Positions 9,067 to 20,300 of a stretch of DNA of 54,921 bases are shown one piece after another (within the stretch, counting starts at the first letter, position 1; each line of letters opens with the position of its first letter). A model generated the notes under the pieces. It worked only from the letters and a program-made list of their open reading frames with translations, ran no database searches and was not told the DNA's origin. The position numbers and the translations under genes were made by a program. Source of the DNA: Akkermansia muciniphila (GTDB lineage Bacteria > Verrucomicrobiota > Verrucomicrobiia > Verrucomicrobiales > V1-33); assembly GCA_945900785.1 (NCBI GenBank), contig CAMDJM010000029.1, positions 1 to 54,921 of the forward strand. The letters run 5' to 3'.

Positions 9067-9651
9067 TCAATCGCGGGCGGGGGCGGTATAGCGGATCCGT
9101 TGGATGTATTTTTTCAAAGCCTGACGGGCGCGGAAGGCACGGACTTTGACATTGGTTTCCGACCAACCCGTTAGAGCCGCAACTTCCCGCACCGGCCTGT
9201 CTTCCAGTTCCAGCAGCGTGAGCACGAGGCGTTCCTTCGGAGCGAGGAGCGCCATGCCCCGGCGCACGGTCAGCAACGCTTCGGTTTCCTCCGTGATTTC
9301 AGGGCTGCCGATGCCTTCCAGCCCGGGATGGCCGCTTTCCACCAAGGCATCACGTGAGATCTCCTTTTCGCGGCGGGTGCGGTTTTTCCGGAGAAAATCA
9401 TAACAAGCCCGGATGGCCAGCCGCATCATCCAGTGATCAAAGGGCGACTCGGCGCGGAAGCCCGGGAGCCCTTTCCAGATTTTGATAAAAATATCCTGTG
9501 CCAGGTCCTCCAGTTCGTGGTGATTCCGGGCATATTTCGCCGCTGTGGCAAAAATTCGGGATTTATACAACGTAATCAGTCCGCTGAAGGCCTCCATGTC
9601 TCCACCCTGAGCGGCCGCGACGAGGGGAGAATCGGGTGAAGGCTGGGGCAT
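9067..9651 (-). CDS. ECF-type RNA polymerase sigma factor
   Basis: About 194 residues from ATG 9651 (MPQPSPDSPL). Region 2 is seen in LITLYKSRIFATAAKYARNHHELEDLAQDIFIKIWKGL and region 4 in LLAPKERLVLTLLELEDRPVREVAALTGWSETNVKVRAFRARQALKK, each given here as consecutive short motifs of the sigma-70 family. The frame is open to ATG 9726 and 9825, but the added residues are not family-like. First gene of a minus-strand operon with the putative anti-sigma and Spy-like genes, a layout typical of envelope-stress or metal-stress regulons. Confidence 0.88.
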   Translation of the reverse strand: MPQPSPDSPLVAAAQGGDMEAFSGLITLYKSRIFATAAKYARNHHELEDLAQDIFIKIWKGLPGFRAESPFDHWMMRLAIRACYDFLRKNRTRREKEISRDALVESGHPGLEGIGSPEITEETEALLTVRRGMALLAPKERLVLTLLELEDRPVREVAALTGWSETNVKVRAFRARQALKKYIQRIRYTAPARD

Positions 9652-12570
<2,919 letters not shown>

Positions 12571-12596
12571 TCCAGCTTTTGCTAAACCTTCCCGGC

Positions 12597-13217
12597 ATGA
12601 AACTCCCCCCTTCCGCCATCGCGCTGCGGCCCCCGCGTGGTCTGACGATCATTGAGCTGATGCTGGTCATTGTCATCATCGCTATCCTGGCCTCGCTGAG
12701 CTTCGTCGGCTATGGCCAATACGTCGCCAAAGCCAATTCCGTAGACGCCATGAACAAACTGAAAGGCATGTATGGCGCCTTGAGTGCCTACCTCCTCGAT
12801 AAACAAACCTGGCCCCAGGAACCTGGGGATGATGACGTGGATGTCTCGGACGACGAACTCTGGGAATGGTGGGGGGAAGAAATGAAGCCCTATGGCCTCA
12901 GCGAGCGCGATTGGTATACCGAAGCCCACCTCCGCCGCCTCAACCGCCAGTTCAAGGAATCCGGGGGGAAGTCTGTCTCCATCGACCAAATGGGCAAGGA
13001 AGCAGAATTGAAATTCCCCTCCATACTGCCTGCCAAATTCGACCCCGGTCCCACCGAACCCTATCGTTATGAAGGACAGCCCTGGGCGGGGGAAACCGGC
13101 GAATATCACGGCGATGCCGGCGCTTACTTCATCATGCCCGGCGGTGCCATCCACCAAATGCCCAGCACCAGCCAAATGAACCGCGCCAAAGGCAAATCAG
13201 CGGGAGGCAAGCCCTAA
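12597..13217 (+). CDS. Type IV pilin-like / type II secretion pseudopilin
   Basis: 206 residues from ATG 12597 (the frame also has a TTG at 12579). The N-terminus carries a prepilin signal: a short basic leader, Gly then [17 protein letters not shown] with Glu at position 5 after the cleavage site. The body is acidic and unusual, with a Asp/Trp-rich patch ([21 protein letters not shown]). It would be cleaved by a prepilin peptidase and assembled into a pilus or secretion pseudopilus. No other pilus genes are nearby, as is common in Verrucomicrobiota, where such proteins are dispersed. Confidence 0.75.
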   Translation: MKLPPSAIALRPPRGLTIIELMLVIVIIAILASLSFVGYGQYVAKANSVDAMNKLKGMYGALSAYLLDKQTWPQEPGDDDVDVSDDELWEWWGEEMKPYGLSERDWYTEAHLRRLNRQFKESGGKSVSIDQMGKEAELKFPSILPAKFDPGPTEPYRYEGQPWAGETGEYHGDAGAYFIMPGGAIHQMPSTSQMNRAKGKSAGGKP

Positions 13218-13282
13218 AACGGCCGCACTCCAAAGGGCGCAATTTCCCAATCCTGGCAGGTCGCCCCACGAAGGCAGCTTGC

Positions 13283-14296
13283 TCAACCCGCCCGCTCGCC
13301 CAGGCCCAGAAGGGTTTGGAAGTAAGGCGGCTCCGTCTCCCGGTCGACGGTGCGCACCGTGATATTGCAGAAGCCGGCGGCCTCCAGAAAACCATACAAT
13401 TCCACTTCTGCAAAGCCCAGCCACAGATCTGCATACAGCTCCCTCGCCTGCTCGAATTCGTGCTTCAGCAGATCCAAAATGACAACGCGCCCCCCGGGAC
13501 GCGTGATGCGGAAGGCTTCCGCCACCGCCCGCTCCGGCCGCGCCGCGTGGTGCAGCGATTGGCTCAAAAACACGAGATCCACCGAACCCGCCGCAATCGG
13601 CGTTTCCTCCAGGTCACCGAGGCGGTATTCCAAGTTGGTAAAGCCATTCTCCCGCGCCACCCCTGCCCCGTATTCCACCATCTTCTCTGAGGAATCGACC
13701 GCGATCACATGCTCCGCCCGCTGCGCCAGCAATTGGGAAAAGGTGCCCTCCCCGGCTCCCAGATCAGCGATCACCCGGGCCGGCATCAGCAGCAACAAAG
13801 TCTCCGCCAGTGCCTTCCAGGAGCGCCCGGGCAGATAACTCCGGCCAAATTTCCCCGCCAACTGGTCAAAATAAATCCGCGCCGCGTCCGAGCGTTTCCT
13901 GAGCACCAGCTTGAGCGCCATGCGGTCCTGCGGGGCATCGGGGATTTCCGGCCCGCCCTCGCGCAGCAGCGTGCGCAGCGGCTGACTCACCGCCCCCAAG
14001 CCATAAATCGAGTTCTTCCCGGAGCGCCGCGCCTGCACCAGACCGGCATTCTTCAGGAGCCCCAACTGAGTCGAAATCCGGCTCTGCTTCATGGTCAAAA
14101 TCTCCTGAATCTCCGCCACCGTCAGCTCCGCCTGATCCAGCAGGAGCAACAAGCGGAGCCGCGTGGGCTCACTCAAAAGACGCAGGGAATCCAACAAAGG
14201 CAGCACAACAAATAAGGGGAGGTCGAAAAGAAGTTGGTCGCACGCTAATCGCAATTTCCGATTTGGAAACCAGAGAGATGAGCCCAAAGAACACAT
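13283..14296 (-). CDS. ArsR-family regulator fused to SAM-dependent methyltransferase
   Basis: 337 residues. An N-terminal winged-helix domain (about 33-115; LSEPTRLRLLLLL, MKQSRISTQLGLLKNAGLV) is joined to a class I methyltransferase (about 145-300; motif I VIADLGAGEGTFSQLL, then LVFLSQSLHHA and ITRPGGRVVILDLL). This fusion occurs widely in bacteria and is often tied to methionine/SAM metabolism, but no such genes are adjacent. The start is uncertain: the first ~25 residues from ATG 14296 are not family-like, and a GTG further in is possible. A strong intrinsic terminator in the same orientation lies just upstream (14330-14365). Confidence 0.85.
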   Translation of the reverse strand: MCSLGSSLWFPNRKLRLACDQLLFDLPLFVVLPLLDSLRLLSEPTRLRLLLLLDQAELTVAEIQEILTMKQSRISTQLGLLKNAGLVQARRSGKNSIYGLGAVSQPLRTLLREGGPEIPDAPQDRMALKLVLRKRSDAARIYFDQLAGKFGRSYLPGRSWKALAETLLLLMPARVIADLGAGEGTFSQLLAQRAEHVIAVDSSEKMVEYGAGVARENGFTNLEYRLGDLEETPIAAGSVDLVFLSQSLHHAARPERAVAEAFRITRPGGRVVILDLLKHEFEQARELYADLWLGFAEVELYGFLEAAGFCNITVRTVDRETEPPYFQTLLGLGERAG

Positions 14297-14329
14297 GGCG
14301 GTGGCCGGATGGCAGGCTTTTCTATCCGC

Positions 14330-14365
14330 AAAAAACCCGCCGCCTGGGCGGAGCCAGACGGCGGG
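14330..14365 (-). terminator. Intrinsic terminator upstream of the ArsR-methyltransferase gene
   Basis: A 12 bp stem (14336-14347 pairing with 14354-14365, one G-T pair) with a 6-base loop is followed on the minus strand by six T residues. It ends only ~34 bases before the first ATG of the ArsR-methyltransferase gene. It either ends an unrecognised minus-strand transcript or acts as a leader attenuator. Confidence 0.75.
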
Positions 14366-14832
14366 GTGCTTGGGTTGGGTCCGATGGAGCAGAAAAGGAC
14401 GTGGCGGTGCATCTGCCTGCGGATGGCGAAGACAACGGGTGCGACCGGGAATTCATGTAATATCCCAAGACAAAAGTGGAACACGGGCGTCCCGCCGGTG
14501 ATGGCCGGCGGTCATCCTGACCACTGTAAGCCTCTGCAGGCGGGACGCCAGCAACCCAGCACAGCCGGGAAGGCTGTGCTCCGTTCCATGAATATGCGGT
14601 CGCGCCCAAGACGGCACCGCTCCAGGTGCTGGAGCCTTTGGAGTTGACGGTGCGGTGCGGACGCGGAGCTGCATTTGCTTGCCGATGGTGGCGCGGGGCA
14701 GGACACCGCTGGCGCTGGTGGTGGTTCGGCGCACAGGAACGGGTTCCCCAATCGGGGCTGCTGCTGTGATCCTCCGGCAGGGTCATCCGGACTTCGAAAC
14801 AGCGGAAAGTGATGACTCCGCATTGGCAATTT
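14366..14832. other. Non-coding stretch with palindromes, no gene recognised
   Basis: Contains only short frames with no family resemblance. It holds an 11 bp inverted repeat (14486-14496 with 14539-14549), a 9 bp hairpin AGCACAGCC/GGCTGTGCT (14558-14580), and two imperfect copies of a 28-base segment (14397-14424 and 14659-14686, 22 of 28 identical). The differences in the two copies include third-position changes in one forward frame, which would fit remnants of a coding sequence, but I cannot identify it. Confidence 0.5.
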
Positions 14833-14907
14833 TGGCGACCCCTACGAGAATCGAACTCGTATTACATCCGTGAAAGGGACGTGTCCTAACCGTTAGACGA
14901 AAGGGTC
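14833..14907 (-). tRNA. tRNA-Glu (UUC)
   Basis: 75 bases including an encoded CCA. The acceptor arms GACCCTT and AGGGGTC pair, the anticodon loop is CTTTCAC with anticodon TTC, and the T arm is CGAGTTCGATTCTCG. The D arm contains GGTTAGGAC. The discriminator base is G. Confidence 0.96.
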
Positions 14908-15205
14908 TTGTTTTAAACCACAGCGGGCGCTGCGGGTTATCAGAGTGCGCAGGAAGGAACCCCGTGCAAGTGATTTTTGAACGTTGCTGCAAAAAAAGTG
15001 ATGGGCTGAGGGTGTCCAATTCGCCCGATGGATAGCTCCTGCCAAGTGCTGCCATCCTTGTGGCCGGATAGGGACGGACAAGGGTGTCGGGAAAGGGTGG
15101 GCAGAGAGGATTCCAGGGACGAAAAATTGTCCGTGCCATCCCGGAAATCCGTGCCATCCATGGACCTTCCCATTTTCCCCGTTCCTGGCCCGGCCAGTTT
15201 CCTCC

Positions 15206-16378
15206 ATGCACTCCGTTTCCGATCAACTCTCTCTCCTCAAGCGCGGCACCGTTCAGATCCATTCCAAAAAAGAACTCAGCGAAAAACTGGCTCTGGGCCG
15301 ACCCCTGCGGATCAAACTGGGGGCCGACCCCACGGCGCCGGATCTGCATCTGGGTCACAGTGTGGCTTTGGAAAAATTGCGGCAATTTCAGGAACTCGGG
15401 CACACTGCCGTGCTCATCATCGGGGACTTCACGGCGATGATCGGCGATCCATCCGGCCGCTCCACTACCCGCCCGCCCTTGACCCATGAGCAGATCATTA
15501 CCAATGCGACGACCTACACGGAGCAGGTCTTCAAAATCCTGGACCGCAGCCGGACGGAGATCGTTTACAATGGCGAATGGTTCAAGAACATGACATTCAC
15601 CGAAGTCGTGAAACTGAACAGCCGCGTCACCCTGCAGCAAATGCTCCAGCGGGAGGACTTCCGGAACCGCATCGACGCCGGCAGCGAAGTGCGCCTCCAC
15701 GAACTGCAATACCCCATCATGCAGGGCTGGGATAGCGTGATGGTCCGGGCAGATGTGGAACTGGGCGGCACGGACCAATTGTTCAATCTGCTGGTGGGCC
15801 GCGACCTGCAAAAAGAGGAAGGCCAGGCCCCGCAGGTGGCCATCACGGTGCCGCTGCTGGAGGGGCTGGATGGCGTGAAAAAGATGTCCAAGAGCTACGG
15901 CAACTACATCGGTCTGAGCGAGCCGGCTTCTGAAATTTTCGGCAAAGCCATGAGCATTTCCGATGTGCTGATGACCCGATACTATCTCCTGCTTTTTGGC
16001 GAAATCCTCCCAGCGGACGCCCACCCCATGGAGGCGAAAAAAGCTCTGGCCGCCCGCCTTGTGGCCCGCTATCACAGCCCAGCCGACGCGGATGCCGCCC
16101 GGGCGGACTGGGACACGCGTTTCTCCAAAAAGGACCTCAGCGCGGCTGACCTGCCGGTCTTTACCCCTGGGGCGGATCTGCGCATCCTCGCTCTCTGTGC
16201 GCAGGCCTATCAGGATTGCTTTGGCGCTGCCAAATCCAATGCCGACCTGCGCCGCCTCGTCGAAGGCAAATCCATCCGCCTCAACGAAACCATCCTCAAC
16301 GATCCCAAAGCCGAACTGACTCTCACCCCCGGCGACATCCTGCGCTTGGATAAGAAACACGCGGTGCGCGTAGGCTAA
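15206..16378 (+). CDS. tyrS: Tyrosyl-tRNA synthetase
   Basis: 390 residues. Class I signatures HLGH (residues 48-51) and KMSKS (225-229) are present, with GGTDQLFNLLVGRDLQ in the catalytic domain and a C-terminal S4-type RNA-binding domain. The spacing matches the TyrZ-like bacterial subgroup. It attaches tyrosine to tRNA-Tyr in the cytoplasm. Start ATG 15206 agrees with the family. Confidence 0.95.
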   Translation: MHSVSDQLSLLKRGTVQIHSKKELSEKLALGRPLRIKLGADPTAPDLHLGHSVALEKLRQFQELGHTAVLIIGDFTAMIGDPSGRSTTRPPLTHEQIITNATTYTEQVFKILDRSRTEIVYNGEWFKNMTFTEVVKLNSRVTLQQMLQREDFRNRIDAGSEVRLHELQYPIMQGWDSVMVRADVELGGTDQLFNLLVGRDLQKEEGQAPQVAITVPLLEGLDGVKKMSKSYGNYIGLSEPASEIFGKAMSISDVLMTRYYLLLFGEILPADAHPMEAKKALAARLVARYHSPADADAARADWDTRFSKKDLSAADLPVFTPGADLRILALCAQAYQDCFGAAKSNADLRRLVEGKSIRLNETILNDPKAELTLTPGDILRLDKKHAVRVG

Positions 16379-16434
16379 TCCCGAAAACCTGGTGGATATT
16401 CGGAGACGCTTCCAGAAAATCAGGAGCAGAATGA

Positions 16435-16481
16435 AGCGGTGCCGGTTTTTAAATTACCTCAATCCAAACCCCGGCACCGCT
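16435..16481. repeat. Inverted repeat between tyrS and the lipoate-ligase-like gene
   Basis: 11 bp perfect arms (AGCGGTGCCGG at 16435-16445, CCGGCACCGCT at 16471-16481) around a 25-base AT-richer loop, 57 bases after the tyrS stop. It could end the tyrS transcript, though it lacks a T tract. Confidence 0.45.
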
Positions 16482-16620
16482 CCGGGTTCCTCAAACACAA
16501 ACCAAGAACTCAAAATGGCTCATGCTTCCGGAATATAAAGCAAACTTAAGGATTTGCAAGATTTTTTCTGGTAATTTCAATTTCACGCTGCTCCGAACCC
16601 GCTGAAGGAGAGCTTTCTCC

Positions 16621-17313
16621 ATGCCCTTTCCCGGATTCTCCTCCCCATTATTTGACAGGCTCCAGTTGTGGGATGACCGGGTGCCTGAGAGGGATGGAGC
16701 GTGGCAGATGGCGGTGGATGAGGCCTTGCTGGCTGGGCCGGGACCGGATCCGGTGTTGAGGATTTACCGTTGGACGGAGCCTACCCTGAGCTTTGGTTAT
16801 TTCCTGCCATACGAGGCAGCTTTGAAGCTGCGCCACACGGGTGAAGCGATGGTGCGGCGCTGGACAGGCGGTGGGTTTGTGCATCATGCCGGGGCCTTCA
16901 CCTGGACTTTAGTGGTGCCGCGCAGTGATGCTTTTTGTGCCCTGCGCCCAGCCATGTCATATGCGGGATTGCATACCGGACTGGCGGTTGCCCTGGAGGC
17001 TGCCGGCCTGGGGCCGGTAACGGTAGTGCCCCCGGAGTCGCCCGCTCCCGGCGGAGGGCTCTGCGCCGGGATGCCTGCCCCAGGAGATGTTATGAAAAAC
17101 GGCCGGAAAATCGCCGGAGCCGGCCAGCGCCGCACCCGGAGCGGCGTGTTGCATCAGGGCGTGATTTTCCTGCCGGAAACCGAACTCCCCGCCAGTTTTC
17201 CAGACCTGCTGGCAAAAGCTCTGGCGCGCGAGGTGCAGCCGTTCCTGGCGGAATCCCTGGGCGGCATTCCGCTCGCCCGTTACCTTGACCCGGGCTGGCT
17301 GATGAAACACTAG
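16621..17313 (+). CDS. Lipoate-protein ligase A-like protein
   Basis: 230 residues of BPL/LPL fold: WQMAVDEALL, RWTEPTLSFGYF, MVRRWTGGGFVHH and the KNGRKIAGAGQRR segment that carries the catalytic-type Lys. Members ligate or transfer lipoate, octanoate or biotin to carrier domains; the exact activity cannot be told from sequence. A ribosome-binding site AAGGAG at 16605-16610 supports ATG 16621. Shorter than full LplA, with no accessory domain. Confidence 0.8.
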   Translation: MPFPGFSSPLFDRLQLWDDRVPERDGAWQMAVDEALLAGPGPDPVLRIYRWTEPTLSFGYFLPYEAALKLRHTGEAMVRRWTGGGFVHHAGAFTWTLVVPRSDAFCALRPAMSYAGLHTGLAVALEAAGLGPVTVVPPESPAPGGGLCAGMPAPGDVMKNGRKIAGAGQRRTRSGVLHQGVIFLPETELPASFPDLLAKALAREVQPFLAESLGGIPLARYLDPGWLMKH

Positions 17314-17364
17314 CCAATCAGATCCCTTCGTTGATCCCGGTCGAATCCTGCGTAGAAATCAACC

Positions 17365-20300
17365 CTATGACTTTCCTGAGTTCCGGATCCACGCGATAAG
17401 GTCGGCCAGTTCCTGAGCAGTCATGCCGGCTTCCAGACCTTCGGGCATCAGCGACAGGTTCGCGCTCTCCAGCGATTCCAGTTCGGTGCGCAACAGGGTG
17501 CGGGTGGTGCCGTCGGTGAGTTTCAGCACAAGGCTATTGCCGGTTTCGGCGGCGATGATGCCGTAGAGCTGCTCCCCGCCCTTGAGTCGTGCGGCATAGG
17601 CTGTGAAGCCGGGCTGAATGCTGGCGCTGGGATCCAGGATAGAGGCGAGCAGTTTTTCCGGGGGATGATTCGCCACGGACTGGAGGTTAGGCCCGATGTC
17701 TTGTCCCACGCCGCCCAGCTTGTGGCAGACCGCACAAAGTTTGGCGAAGACAGTGGGGCCATGGCTGGCGTTGCCGGTCAAGGCCAACGCCGGGCGGTAG
17801 CGCGCGATGACCTGGGCGCGGGTGGAGTGTTCGCCGGAGGCCAAGGCCGTGGTCGCGGCTTCCTTCACCCGCGCGGAGGCATACCGCAGCAGCCGTTCGC
17901 GGCGGCTGGCATCCAAAGAAGCTGCCATGATGTGGCCCTGCCCGATTTGGCGGACCAGTTCGAATGCCCACGCTTCGCGCGCCAGCAATTCATCCAGAAC
18001 TGCAGGACGGCTTTCCGGCCCCAGCGCCGGCCATGCTTTTGCCAGACGCTCCGGGACGCTGGAATCGCCGCTAGCGCCCAAGGCCCGGATGGCGGCGAGC
18101 TGGGCTGCGACGGGTGTTCTGGGCGGGAGCATTTCTGATAGGACGTCCAGGCCAGTGCTGCGGCGGGATTCATCCCTGACCAATAATCCCGCTGCCGTCA
18201 CGCGATTGGCTTCCGGCTGCTTAGGATCGGCGGCGGACGTTTCCGCGTTGGAGAAAAGACCTGCTGCGGAGGCGAGCAAAGTGTCCAAAGCATCCCCCGA
18301 CTTGTCCCCGCGCAGCCTGCTCAAGCCGCTGTCCCGCTGCGCCAGAATCTCGAGAAATTGACTAAAGCCCTCCATCTGAGCCACTTCGAACTTTCCGTCA
18401 GACGGAGCCAGCAGGGGACCGAGCAAGCGTGCCAGAGCATCCCGGTGTCCGGCGGCGAGCGACAGATGGATCAACGGCCCGGAAAATGACGCCAGGGCAG
18501 GCCCACCGGCGGATACCAGCGCATCCACCAGAGCCAGACTATGTGGCAGGGCCGAACTCAGGATGGCGGCGGAAATGAATTGATCCTTGAAGTGAGCCAC
18601 GGCCATGTGGCCCAGAGCAAGACCGGCGCGGGGGTCCTTCCATTCACCCAAAGTGCAGGCCAATTGCAGCAGGACTTTGGGATCGGGGTCGTTCACCAGA
18701 TGGGCGGCCGCTGCCATGATAGCAGGCGTGAGCCGCGATTCCGCAAGACGCAGCGCATTGGCCCGCACACCGGGGTGGGCATCGGCCAGGGCGCGCTCCA
18801 CCAATCGTTCCGAAAGCTGGCTGAGCCCATCAAGAGTGCAGAGCGCCTGCAAGCGGGCCTGCGGCAGGGCGGCGTCCCGTGCCATCGCCTCCAACAGGGG
18901 CACGGCAGCGGCGTCCTGTTTCCAGACCAGCAGCATCTGAGCCTTGTCCCGCTGCCAGCCGTTAGGTGAATCCAGGGCAGCCACCAGTTCCGGCAAGGTC
19001 AGGCTCCCCAGCGGACGGATGGGGCGCGGCGGGCGGGCCTTGGGGAAGACGCGGTAGATCCGTCCGCGTTCCTCGCCGAGGCGGTAGTGCGGCAACAGTT
19101 CTGCCCTGCCCTCTTCCGGCAGCCATTCCGGGTGCTCAATCATATAACGATACATGTCCACCACCCAGAGCGCGCCATCCGGGCCGGTGCGGGTCATCAC
19201 CGGCCGGCACCAGCGGTCTTCGCTGGCGAAAAAATCGTGCCCGGATTCCTCTGCCGCACGATGGGAAGAGAAGCTCACGCCATCGTCCTCCATCACGTTA
19301 TGCTGGACCAAATTATGGAATGGCTCGCAGGTGAAAGCGTGGGTGCCCCCATCATCAAAAAGCAACCCGTCCCGGTAAATCATCGCGGAGCAGGCGGAGG
19401 TAAAGTGCCCGGCCTGATCGAAGCTGTGGAAGCGTTTTTCCAAAGAGCTGACAGGATAAACCCGTGGATTCACCGGCAGGACCACCTGCTGCACCGGATC
19501 CGGCGCGGGCACGTGAGGGTTCCTTCGGAGGTAATGATCCGCCAGAACGTAATGCCAGAGCGGCCACGAATTCTGCACGCCAAACCAATTCCCCCAGTCG
19601 TCCGGATTACGCCCAAACTGCGAGGGCCCGCTTTGCGGATCGAGTTCCCCCGTGTCAGGGCGGATGCGGAAATCCCGGCTGCCTATCGCGTATTCCCTGC
19701 CATTGCGGAGGGACTTCAGTCCGGCCCCGGCCCCATAGCCGCGCCAGGCCGCGCCACTCGCGCAGTAGACCTGGTTATCAAGTCCCCAGCGTAGCCCGTT
19801 CACCCGCAGTTGCAGGTTGCCTTCAAAGAATCCGCTGAACAGCACCTCCTTCACGTCCGCCTTGCCATCGCCATCCGAGTCCTTGAGAAACAGAATTTCC
19901 GGCGCGGCCGTGATGAGCACGCCATCGCGCCAGGTCAGCAGGCCGGTGGGAAAATTCAGGCCATCGGCGAACAGGGTGGACTTGTCATAACGCCCGTCCC
20001 CGTTGGTATCCTCCAGGACCCGCACACGGCCGCCGGGCTTTCCCTTCCCGTCCATGCCGAGGGGATAGCCGTTCATTTCAACGACCCACAATCGCCCACT
20101 CCCGTCCCAATCTATCGCGACCGGGGATTCCAGCAGCGGCTCGGCAGCGACGAGTTCTGCCTGGAATCCCTCGCGCAGGTGGATCTTCGCCAGGGAGTCC
20201 TCCGGCGCCAAAGGCCCGGAGACCGGTGCCTGGACGGTGGCGCGCCGGGTTTCGCCAAGCACCGCCGCACTGGCCAGCGCCGGGATTTCCACCAGCTTCA

